Origin: Streptomyces griseorubiginosus
GTDB lineage: Bacteria > Actinomycetota > Actinomycetes > Streptomycetales > Streptomycetaceae
Assembly (NCBI RefSeq): GCF_001514195.1
Contig: NZ_KQ948738.1
Location: 273,207 to 337,206, forward strand
Direction: 5' to 3'
DNA: 64,000 nucleotides
Both the position numbers and the translations under genes were made by a program. The stretch's first letter is position 1; each line of letters opens with the position of its first letter. The notes below the pieces were generated by a model, which had not been told where the DNA came from, made no database searches, and saw only the letters and a list, made by a program, of their open reading frames with translations. Positions 34,223 through 41,584 of this stretch are shown in pieces.

Positions 34223-35950
34223 TCAGCGGCGGGGTCCCTTCGACGCCCCCGCGAGCCACTTCAACGCGGCGGACGGCTCCTTCTTGTTCTTGCCACCCCC
34301 GCCACCCCCGCTCTTCTTCGGCTTGGAGGCCGATTCCGCCGGGGCCGGCGCCGGCTGCTCGAACTCCTTCGGACTGGGAGTCCTGTTCCCCACCGATACC
34401 CCGCCCTCCGAGGACGAGTACCCCAGCGGGACACCGCCGCCCGAGGAGTCGGAGTAGGAGGAGGCACTCCCCAGAGGGACGCCTCCAGAGGAATGGGAGG
34501 CGGCGTACCCCGTGTTGTCGTAGGTGCTGGCAGTGGGGTTGAACTTCTGGATGCCCTGGACCGGCGCCGCAGCACCGTAGGACGCCATCAAGGCCGGATC
34601 GACGCCGTAGCGGCTCGTCGGGAAGGGGGACTGCGCCGTCGTCTGAGGGAAGTACCCGGCGTGGGGAGCTGCCGTCCGCGGAGAGACGTCCCCGCTGGAA
34701 GGACCGTAGGGGGACATCCTGGACATGCCCTGGGTCAGCTGCTCGGTGTTCCATGCCTCGGTGGCCGCACTCATCCGCCGCTGCTGCTGCTGCGACTCGA
34801 AGATCGCGATCTTCTCCCGCAGCGACTGCTTGCCCGCTTCCAGCGCCGCCATCTCGTTCAGGACGTTCACCCTGGTCAGGTCGTCTCCCGTCAGCCCCTC
34901 GGTGCTCAGCAGAACACCGCCACCGGATGACGCCCTGGACAGTTCTTCCGGACTTACCGAGATGTCCGCTCCGGCGGCGTACGGGTCCGACATGCACACG
35001 ACCGCGGTCGGATCGTCGAACACCTCGTGGAAGCTTTCGAGCCGTACGCCGCCTGACGAGCTGCTCTGTCCCGAACTGCTCGGAGAACTGGACGAACTGC
35101 TGGCGTTCCGCGCCTTCTCCTTGCCACGCCACCGGTTCTGCTTGTCCGCGAAGTCGGAGTCCGGGGACGGGATCCGGTCGAATGTTCCCTGGGAGTGGAC
35201 GTTGAAGCTTTCCCTTGTCGTCAGTGACCAATTGGCCGAGTCCTCGGATTCGTTCCTCCAGCCCATGAGCTTGACGTGCATGTGGGGAACCTTCCCCGCC
35301 TTGATCATCTTCTCCAGGTGCGGCCACTCGTACCGCGACAGCACGCTGCTCGCCACCCGCCCGCCGAGCATGATCGCCTTGACGGGTCCCGGCCCTTCGG
35401 CGCCGTCCACGTAGTGGTCGGACATCTGCGTCCAGAGCCGGGCCTGCACCGGAGCGTCCGACCACCTCTCGAAACCGAAGTTCTTGCCGTTGAGGATCTC
35501 TCCAGGAGGTGAGGACTCCAGAATCATGCCCCCGTCCTCCGCCGCCTTCTTCGCCGGATAGTACGGTTCCGTCTTGCTCCACAGGTACTTGTGCCGCCTG
35601 GCCTCGTTCGCGATCTGTGTCAGCTTGCTGGTGAAGGCACTGGTGAAACGCCCGGCCTTGCTGATGCTCGTCCTGTGTTCCTTGTACGCGTCCCTCCATT
35701 TCTGCGCCGGGACATGCAGCGCGTTCAGGCGGTCGAACTGGGCCATCAGGTCGTCCGCGGCGGTGCCGGCCCAGTTCTCGTTGGGTGTGTGCCCCTGCTC
35801 GATCCAACGACCGTTCTCGGACAGCTGGTGCATGTAGCCGTCGAACGCCCGCATGAACGTGGGGTCCTTGTGCAGCCCGTACTTCTCCAGCCGTTTCCTT
35901 ACGGCTGTTTCATCCGCGTTGAATTGAGCCCGATCGAACGTCGCCACCAT
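34223..35950 (-). CDS. Unrecognised 575-residue protein of the DUF4913 cluster
   Basis: ATG 35950 with GAGGAGGG well placed. Cytoplasmic-looking. About 1-300 is a folded, helical and aromatic-rich region (GRWIEQGHTPNENWAGTAAD, LGGRVASSVLSRYEWPHLE, NVHSQGTFDRIPSPDSDF); 305-330 is a Ser tract; 350-430 has a coiled-coil-like Glu/Arg/Gln stretch ending QQQQRR; 440-575 is Ser/Gly/Pro/Tyr-rich with repeated SSGGVPLG and a final Lys/Gly-rich tail. The NRTPSPKEFEQP motif echoes the tail of the 482-residue protein. I recognise no family. Convergent with that gene, divergent from DUF4913 copy 2. Confidence 0.7.
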   Translation of the reverse strand: MVATFDRAQFNADETAVRKRLEKYGLHKDPTFMRAFDGYMHQLSENGRWIEQGHTPNENWAGTAADDLMAQFDRLNALHVPAQKWRDAYKEHRTSISKAGRFTSAFTSKLTQIANEARRHKYLWSKTEPYYPAKKAAEDGGMILESSPPGEILNGKNFGFERWSDAPVQARLWTQMSDHYVDGAEGPGPVKAIMLGGRVASSVLSRYEWPHLEKMIKAGKVPHMHVKLMGWRNESEDSANWSLTTRESFNVHSQGTFDRIPSPDSDFADKQNRWRGKEKARNASSSSSSPSSSGQSSSSGGVRLESFHEVFDDPTAVVCMSDPYAAGADISVSPEELSRASSGGGVLLSTEGLTGDDLTRVNVLNEMAALEAGKQSLREKIAIFESQQQQRRMSAATEAWNTEQLTQGMSRMSPYGPSSGDVSPRTAAPHAGYFPQTTAQSPFPTSRYGVDPALMASYGAAAPVQGIQKFNPTASTYDNTGYAASHSSGGVPLGSASSYSDSSGGGVPLGYSSSEGGVSVGNRTPSPKEFEQPAPAPAESASKPKKSGGGGGGKNKKEPSAALKWLAGASKGPRR

Positions 35951-36037
35951 GGCGAGGCCCTCCTCTTCGGAGATTCGGCTGATCCGATTCCGCCGCAAGG
36001 GCGGTCTCGGTGTTGGAACGGCCCCCCGCTGCCTCGC

Positions 36038-36067
36038 GGTTCAGCTCGTCAAGGAATTCGGTGAACC
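36038..36067. promoter_or_regulatory. GGTTCA-N18-TGAACC site between divergent genes
   Basis: GGTTCA 36038-36043 and TGAACC 36062-36067 in the 188-bp gap between the 575-residue gene and DUF4913 copy 2. Same hexamer pair as at 32.0, 32.6 and 38.1 kb. Confidence 0.5.
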
Positions 36068-36138
36068 GGGTGCCGGGCCCATGCGTTGCAGCCAGAAAAA
36101 GAGCCGCCCTTCACCACCGCACGTCAGAGAGGACAGCC

Positions 36139-36621
36139 ATGACGACGGTCCCCACATCCGACGCGGGGCTCCGGACACATGCGCCGGAGGGACCCCGTGC
36201 CGATGCTCCGCAACAGCCCTCCACTCCGAAGTTCATCCTCTATGCGGAGGGGCCCGAATACGGCCGGTCGCTGCGCCAGTTGACCCTGTGGGTGCATCAC
36301 GTGCTGCTGCCGGTCTACGGCCGCGAGGTCACCTCCCAGGCCCCGTGGTGCTCCCGCTGGTGGGAGCACCCGGAGGCGGTGGCCCAGTTGCACGGGCTGT
36401 GGCTCGCCTGGGCGGAGTTGAGCGACACCGCCTCCGAGTCCGGCATGACCGGGCCTGCCGGCTGGCACCGCGACTACCTGAACCCGACCATGCAGATCCT
36501 GCGGGACCCGGCAGGCCCCTTCGCCGGTTGCAAGCCGGGCTCGCACCGCTCGAAGCAGGCTCCGCCCGTTGACCTGGTCGATCCGTTCGCACCGCCGCCT
36601 CAGCCGCCCGGCAAGGACTGA
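36139..36621 (+). CDS. DUF4913 protein (copy 2)
   Basis: 160 residues from ATG 36139 with GAGAGGA at 36126-36132. Core about 30-140 with FILYAEGPEYGRSLRQLTLW, QAPWCSRWWEHPEAVAQLHGLW, WHRDYL and PFAGCKPGSH, closely matching copy 1; a Pro-rich tail ends PPPQPPGKD. The last 39 bp including the stop lie in the first copy of a 338-bp tandem duplication. Convergent with the NlpC/P60 gene. Confidence 0.85.
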   Translation: MTTVPTSDAGLRTHAPEGPRADAPQQPSTPKFILYAEGPEYGRSLRQLTLWVHHVLLPVYGREVTSQAPWCSRWWEHPEAVAQLHGLWLAWAELSDTASESGMTGPAGWHRDYLNPTMQILRDPAGPFAGCKPGSHRSKQAPPVDLVDPFAPPPQPPGKD

Positions 36622-36920
36622 CGGACGCCGGGTAAGCGACGACGAGGGGCGGACTCCGACGGTCCGCCCCTCGTCGTCGCGTACCCCGTGTCACGCGTCC
36701 GGCCGCACCACCCCCAATATCTGCATCGAGGCCGCCGGAGACTCGTACACGTACCGCCCCGGTCGCGGCGCGGAGATGATGTTCCCGCCCCCGGCGTAGA
36801 TCGCCACATGGCTCGCGTCGGAGAAGTAGATGATCAGGTCCCCGGGGCGCATGTCCTCGACGGGGACGTGCTTCAGCTGGGCCCACTGCATTTCCGACGT
36901 GCGGGGGATGGTGACGCCCG
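36583..36920. repeat. 338-bp tandem direct repeat, copy 1
   Basis: Identical by eye to 36921-37258 over the whole length, with a 3-bp CCG shared at the junction (36921-36923 repeats at 37259-37261). It contains the 3' end of DUF4913 copy 2, the terminator and a detached copy of the last ~230 bp of the NlpC/P60 gene. Confidence 0.97.
36636..36680. terminator. Perfect 19-bp-stem terminator (duplicated copy 1)
   Basis: Arms 36636-36654 and 36662-36680 with a 7-nt loop, 14 bp after the DUF4913 stop and next to the 3' end of the NlpC/P60 fragment. Confidence 0.9.
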
Positions 36921-36923
36921 CCG
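36691..36923 (-). pseudogene. Detached 3' fragment of the NlpC/P60 gene
   Basis: Minus-strand copy of the last 77 codons of the NlpC/P60 hydrolase, identical to 37029-37261 but with its upstream part replaced by the DUF4913 tail, so it lacks the catalytic Cys, signal peptide and a proper start. A by-product of the tandem duplication; not expected to be functional. Confidence 0.9.
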
Positions 36924-37258
36924 TTCGCACCGCCGCCTCAGCCGCCCGGCAAGGACTGACGGACGCCGGGTAAGCGACGACGAGGGGCGGACTCCGACGG
37001 TCCGCCCCTCGTCGTCGCGTACCCCGTGTCACGCGTCCGGCCGCACCACCCCCAATATCTGCATCGAGGCCGCCGGAGACTCGTACACGTACCGCCCCGG
37101 TCGCGGCGCGGAGATGATGTTCCCGCCCCCGGCGTAGATCGCCACATGGCTCGCGTCGGAGAAGTAGATGATCAGGTCCCCGGGGCGCATGTCCTCGACG
37201 GGGACGTGCTTCAGCTGGGCCCACTGCATTTCCGACGTGCGGGGGATGGTGACGCCCG
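36921..37258. repeat. 338-bp tandem direct repeat, copy 2
   Basis: Second copy, contiguous with the intact NlpC/P60 gene. Its first 39 bp repeat the end of the DUF4913 gene without the rest of that gene. Confidence 0.97.
36974..37018. terminator. Perfect 19-bp-stem terminator (duplicated copy 2)
   Basis: Same hairpin as at 36636-36680, displaced by 338 bp; it serves the NlpC/P60 gene, whose stop is at 37029. Confidence 0.9.
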
Positions 37259-38090
37259 CCGCAAGCCACGCCTGGCTCGTGAGGCCGGAGCAGTCGAAGG
37301 AGTCGGGTCCCTCGGCGCCCCAGACGTAGGGCTTGCCGATCTGCCGGGCGGCGAAGGCGAGGGCCTTCCGGCCGGCGGCCGTCGCGTCGGTGCCGACCTT
37401 GTCGAGGATGCCCGTGCTCTCCCACTTCGCCTGGGCCCGGTCGGACTCCTGCTTCTCCAGGGCGGCGAGACGGGCCCGCTCCTTCGCCGCCAGCGAGGAC
37501 TCCAACGCCTTCGCCTCGGCGATGTGGCGCTCGATCGTCCTGCGCTGCGTCGCCATCGCGCGACGGCTCGCCCGCAACCGCTCCAGTTCCGCCGCCGCCT
37601 CGTCCGTGCGGGTGCGCAGGGCGGACTTCGTCGTCTTCAGCTCGGTCAGCAGGTTCTGTGCGTTCTGCTGGGCCTGGAGCGCCAACCCCGCGTTGTCCAG
37701 GGCCCGGGAGGGGTCACTGGCCAGCGCGAACTGGAGCTCGGCCGGCACACCGCCGGCGCGGTACTGGGCCCTGGCCGTCGCGCCGGCGGCGGAGTTGAGG
37801 CGGGTCAGCTTGGCCTCGGCCGCGCGGACCTGGGCGTCGAGTGCACTGACCCGTCTCGTCTGTGCCTTCACCTTGCCGTCGGCCGCGTTGTACTTGTCGG
37901 TCGCCACCTCCGCCTGGTGGTACAGGCTCTCCAGTTCGTTCTGTACCTCGGTGAGGGTCCGAGGGTCGGCTCGGGCGCCCTGTTGGCTCGCCGCGGTCAG
38001 GGCGCAGGCCAGGGCGACGGCTGTCGCCGCCCGGTAGCCGTGTCTGCGCAGGGGCCGTCTCATCTGGGCCGAAGCTCCCTTCGTGGGCAT
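37029..38090 (-). CDS. Secreted NlpC/P60 peptidoglycan hydrolase
   Basis: 353 residues from ATG 38090; Met10 (MRRPLRRHGY) is an alternative start. Signal peptide to about 42, a long coiled coil (about 45-225) as in RipA/CwlO-like hydrolases, and a C-terminal NlpC/P60 domain with Cys in DSFDCSGLT, His in SHVAIYAG. It would cleave stem peptides in the wall. Position between the DUF4913 cluster and the T4SS-like genes suggests, but does not prove, a role in making room for a secretion apparatus. Confidence 0.92.
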   Translation of the reverse strand: MPTKGASAQMRRPLRRHGYRAATAVALACALTAASQQGARADPRTLTEVQNELESLYHQAEVATDKYNAADGKVKAQTRRVSALDAQVRAAEAKLTRLNSAAGATARAQYRAGGVPAELQFALASDPSRALDNAGLALQAQQNAQNLLTELKTTKSALRTRTDEAAAELERLRASRRAMATQRRTIERHIAEAKALESSLAAKERARLAALEKQESDRAQAKWESTGILDKVGTDATAAGRKALAFAARQIGKPYVWGAEGPDSFDCSGLTSQAWLAAGVTIPRTSEMQWAQLKHVPVEDMRPGDLIIYFSDASHVAIYAGGGNIISAPRPGRYVYESPAASMQILGVVRPDA

Positions 38091-38131
38091 GGGTGTGGAT
38101 GCGTACGCACAACGGGCGCCGCCTGTACGGC

Positions 38132-38160
38132 GGTTCAGCGGGGCGGTGGCGGCGTGAACC
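38132..38160. promoter_or_regulatory. GGTTCA-N17-TGAACC site upstream of the NlpC/P60 gene
   Basis: GGTTCA 38132-38137 and TGAACC 38155-38160, 42 bp upstream of the hydrolase start, in the gap to the divergent DUF3592 gene. Fourth occurrence of the pair. Confidence 0.5.
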
Positions 38161-38245
38161 GGTGGCGGGGTGCGGACGTGAACCCGTCGCGCGCGGGAGA
38201 CGTTGTGCGCGAAGAGGTAGGACGGCCGGCCGGTGAAGGGACCCT

Positions 38246-38638
38246 ATGGACGCCAAGTTGCTGCTGCTCACCCTGTGCACGGGGGTGGGTCTCGGGTTTC
38301 TCCTTCTCGCCGTACGGCAGTTGCTGACCGTGGCGCGGTTGTGGGTGCGGGGAGTGCTGGTGACGGGCACCGTGATCCCGCGTGTCGCGGGCGACCCGCG
38401 GCGGAGCGGGCTCGTGCTGTTCACCGACCACCTGGGGCGGCCCGTCGTCGTCGACACGGGCGCGTACGGCCCGCTGCGCGGACTGCCCGAGGTCGGCGGC
38501 ACGGTGCCCGTCTGCTATCCGCGCAACAGGCCCACGGCGGCCCGGCTCTGGACTCCCCGGTATCTGCTGTCGCCCGCGTTGGGGTGGTTCCTGACGTCGA
38601 CGGTCGTGTTCGCGTGCGGCACCCGGCTGACCCGGTGA
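38246..38638 (+). CDS. DUF3592-type membrane protein
   Basis: 130 residues. One membrane helix at about 5-27, a small beta-rich soluble part with VLFTDHLGRPVVVDT and GGTVPVCYPRNRP typical of DUF3592, and a second helix at the C-terminus (about 108-126). The stop overlaps the DUF418 start (GTGA at 38635-38638). Function unknown; the domain is common in actinobacterial membrane proteins. Confidence 0.8.
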   Translation: MDAKLLLLTLCTGVGLGFLLLAVRQLLTVARLWVRGVLVTGTVIPRVAGDPRRSGLVLFTDHLGRPVVVDTGAYGPLRGLPEVGGTVPVCYPRNRPTAARLWTPRYLLSPALGWFLTSTVVFACGTRLTR

Positions 38639-39873
38639 ACAGTCCCAAGACGGTCGGCTCCGGGCGGGTCCAGGACGTCGATGTGCTGCGCGGATTCGCC
38701 CTGTTCGGCATCCTGCTCGTCAACGCCCAGCTGATGGCGAGTCCTTACACCGCGTTCGGCGGCGGCCCTGATGCCTCCGGCCTCGACCGGGGCGCCGCCT
38801 GGGCGGTGACCGCGACCACCACCCTCTACCAGCTGTTCTCGTTCCTCTTCGGCTACAGCTTCGTCCTCCAGGAACGCTCCGCGGAGCGGCCGGGCGGCGG
38901 GTCCGCCGGACGTCATCTCCGGCGGACGGCAGGGCTGTTCGGCCTCGGGCTCGTGCACGCGGTGCTGCTCTACAGCGGCGACATCCTGATGACGTACGCC
39001 GCCCTGGGGCTGGTCCTGTACGCGCTGCGCGGGCTGAGCCCGCGGGCGGCGCTGCGGGTCGCGGTCTGTCTGGTGGTGGGCCTCGCGCTGCTGCTGCTCG
39101 GGTACGGGATGCTGACCGTCGCCTTCACGCAACCGGCCACCCCGGCGCAGTACGCCCCCGAGGTCGCGCAGAGTGTGGCCGGCTATCGCGGCGGTTTTCT
39201 GTCGGTGGTCGGGGCACGTCTGCACGAGTTGCCGACGGCCCTCGGCGCGAACCTGCTCTACACCCCCGACATGCTGGCCGCGTTCCTCGCCGGCCTCGCG
39301 GCGGCCAAGGTGGGCCTGGTGGAGCGGCGCGGCCGGGACCGGAAGTGGCTCAAGACCGTCGTCGTCAGGTGGCTGCCGGTCGGCCTCGCCGGCGGTGTGG
39401 TGACCGCGTGCTGTGCGAACGGGCCGCTGGACAGCCGCTGGTTCCTGGTCGGGCACGCGGTGTCGCTGCTGACCGCGCCCGCGCTCACGGCGTCGTACGC
39501 CTGCGGTCTGCTCCTGCTGCTGACCGCCGTGCGCCCGGTGGCGGCGCGGGTGCTGGCCGCCTCCGGGCGCATGGCCCTCACTCAGTACCTCGCACAGTCA
39601 CTGGTCCTCGCGCTCGTCTTCACCGGTTACGGCCTCGGTCTCTACGACAGGGTGGGCACCGCCGTCGTCCTGGCCTGGTGTCCGGTGCTGTACGGCGTCC
39701 AACTCGCCCTGGGCGTATGGCTCATGGGGCGGGTGCGGTACGCGCCGGCGGAACTGGTGCTGCGGACCGTCACGCTCGGGCGGCGTCCCGGTAGCCCTCC
39801 AGGTCCACGACGTTCCCCTTCTCCAGGGTCAGGCCCTGACCCGGCAGCAGGCGAGCCGCTGCGCGTGCCGTGA
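38635..39873 (+). CDS. DUF418 multi-pass membrane protein
   Basis: 412 residues from GTG 38635, coupled to the DUF3592 gene. N-terminal DVLRGFALFGILLVN is the DUF418 signature; about ten membrane helices follow and the conserved SGRMALTQYLAQS lies in the last third. DUF418 proteins are thought to be transporters or acyltransferase-like membrane proteins. The final 104 bp overlap the 3' end of the convergent coupling-ATPase gene, an unusually long overlap; the C-terminal tail is Pro-rich and may be dispensable. Confidence 0.85.
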   Translation: MNSPKTVGSGRVQDVDVLRGFALFGILLVNAQLMASPYTAFGGGPDASGLDRGAAWAVTATTTLYQLFSFLFGYSFVLQERSAERPGGGSAGRHLRRTAGLFGLGLVHAVLLYSGDILMTYAALGLVLYALRGLSPRAALRVAVCLVVGLALLLLGYGMLTVAFTQPATPAQYAPEVAQSVAGYRGGFLSVVGARLHELPTALGANLLYTPDMLAAFLAGLAAAKVGLVERRGRDRKWLKTVVVRWLPVGLAGGVVTACCANGPLDSRWFLVGHAVSLLTAPALTASYACGLLLLLTAVRPVAARVLAASGRMALTQYLAQSLVLALVFTGYGLGLYDRVGTAVVLAWCPVLYGVQLALGVWLMGRVRYAPAELVLRTVTLGRRPGSPPGPRRSPSPGSGPDPAAGEPLRVP

Positions 39874-41584
39874 TGGCCGCCGTCTCCGCCTTCGCGGCCT
39901 GCGAGATCTCTGCGGCACCGGGCTCCTTGTACCAGGGACGCAGCCGGATGAGGGCCGGCTTGACGCCGGTGGCGAGGAGGAGGGCGGTGCCCTTGGGCAG
40001 GGCGCGGATCCGGTCGGGCGGCAGGACGGACTCCTGGCGGTAGGAGTAGGAGCGGGACGTGCCGTCCTTGCTGCGGGAGACGCTCGGGGTCTTCACGTCG
40101 TGCTGGCCGACCAGGGTGGAGATCTTCTGCACGAAGTCGGCGTCGTCCAGTCCGGCGCCGAGGAGCTTGATGGTCGCCGCGCTCCACAGCGCGTCCATGC
40201 CGACGTCGCCCCACACGCGGGCGCCCTGGCGGTAACTCTGGAGCAGGGTCACGACGTTGATGCCGCGCGAGCCGAAGTGGGAGTACAGGTCGGGGAGATC
40301 GGAGATGCGGCACACGTTGGCCGCCTCGTCGAGGACCGCGGTCAGCGGCGGGTCGAGCCGGCCGCCCATCCGCTCGGCGGCCACGACACCCGCCCGCATC
40401 GTCGCGTCGGCGAGACCCGCGATGACGCCGGCCGCGGAACCACCGCCGTCCTTGGAGAGCAGGTAGAGGGTGTCGGTGCTGAGGACGTGCTCGTGGGGGC
40501 GGAACTCCGGGAGTTCGGGATCGGGGGTGACCCAGGCGAGGATCTCCGGGTCGAGGAGGCAGGACGCGGTCTGGCGGGCGGTCTCGTAGATGCCGTCCCG
40601 GGTCTCCACCGCGCCACGCACCGTGCCCTGCAACTGCTCGGCCATAGCGACCAGTCCGACTTCTCGGAGCAGGTCGATCGGGGTGCGGTCGGCGGGGTCG
40701 GCGAGCCAGGCCAGCAGCTCGGTCAGCGGGGCCCGGCCGCGGGCGGCGGCCAGGAAGAGCGCGGTCAGGGTGTTCTGGGCGGCCGAGATCCAGAAGTCCT
40801 TCTTGGCGGTGTCGTCGTTGACGGACGCCACGAAGTGACCGGCCATCCGGCGGGCGCCCTCGATGGTGTGGCACTCGCCGAGGATGTTCCACCACATGGC
40901 GCGCGGGGCGTGGGCGATGCCCTGCGGGTCGAACGTCCATACCGTGCCCGCCTTTTCGCGCTGGGCGCGGGTGACGGCGTACACGTCTGACTTGTTGGAG
41001 GTCAGCAGGACCGCGCCCTGGGCGCGCAGCACCCGGGGCACGGCGATGCCGGTGGACTTGCCGGCCCGGGGTGCCATCAGATCGAGTTCGACGTCCTCGT
41101 AACTGCTACGCAGTTCGGGGCCCTTGGGGTCGAGGTCGCCGAGGAGGTTGCCGGTCTCGTCGGGGTGGAGCTCCTCGCGGCCCTTGAGGGTGGGGCGCAG
41201 TTCGCGGGCCCGGGCCTCGATGCCCGCCGGGCACATGGCGGCGAGTTCACGCTTCCCGGCGAGACCCTTGGGTGCCTTGCCGCGGTCCAGGACGAAGTTG
41301 ACGGCGAGCGCGGCGGGTACGGCGATGAGCGCCAGCATGCCGAACATGCCCGCGTAGAGCACGGCGGCCGGGGCGCCCGGCCACAGGGCGGTGGGTCCCC
41401 GGGAGATCAGGGTGGAGGCGGTGGACAGGGCGAACGGCGGGGCGTCCCAGCCGTAGCCGGCGAGGCCTGCGCCGAAGGTGCCGCCGGCCCAGACGACGGT
41501 GAAGGCGAGGATGCCGAAGGCGGCCAGCGCGGCGATGGCCCACTGCGTCTGGTCGCCGAGGTCGGTGCTGCGGGGTCCGCTCAC
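39770..41584 (-). CDS. Type IV coupling-protein-like ATPase (VirD4/TraG/TraD type)
   Basis: 604 residues from GTG 41584, overlapping the upstream stop. Two membrane helices (about 13-35 and 72-100), then a P-loop domain. Walker A reads MAPRAGKST, lacking the usual first Gly; Walker B is LTAVLDEAANV and SRGINVVTLLQSYRQG follows as in T4CPs. In conjugation, such hexamers pump DNA or select protein substrates. It is the last gene of a seven- or eight-gene minus-strand run. The gene overlaps the DUF418 gene at its 3' end. Confidence 0.88.
   Translation of the reverse strand: MSGPRSTDLGDQTQWAIAALAAFGILAFTVVWAGGTFGAGLAGYGWDAPPFALSTASTLISRGPTALWPGAPAAVLYAGMFGMLALIAVPAALAVNFVLDRGKAPKGLAGKRELAAMCPAGIEARARELRPTLKGREELHPDETGNLLGDLDPKGPELRSSYEDVELDLMAPRAGKSTGIAVPRVLRAQGAVLLTSNKSDVYAVTRAQREKAGTVWTFDPQGIAHAPRAMWWNILGECHTIEGARRMAGHFVASVNDDTAKKDFWISAAQNTLTALFLAAARGRAPLTELLAWLADPADRTPIDLLREVGLVAMAEQLQGTVRGAVETRDGIYETARQTASCLLDPEILAWVTPDPELPEFRPHEHVLSTDTLYLLSKDGGGSAAGVIAGLADATMRAGVVAAERMGGRLDPPLTAVLDEAANVCRISDLPDLYSHFGSRGINVVTLLQSYRQGARVWGDVGMDALWSAATIKLLGAGLDDADFVQKISTLVGQHDVKTPSVSRSKDGTSRSYSYRQESVLPPDRIRALPKGTALLLATGVKPALIRLRPWYKEPGAAEISQAAKAETAAITARAAARLLPGQGLTLEKGNVVDLEGYRDAARA

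Noticed and set aside
36921..36959. Second copy of the DUF4913 gene tail
   Set aside because: Only 39 bp without a start; part of the tandem duplication, not a gene.
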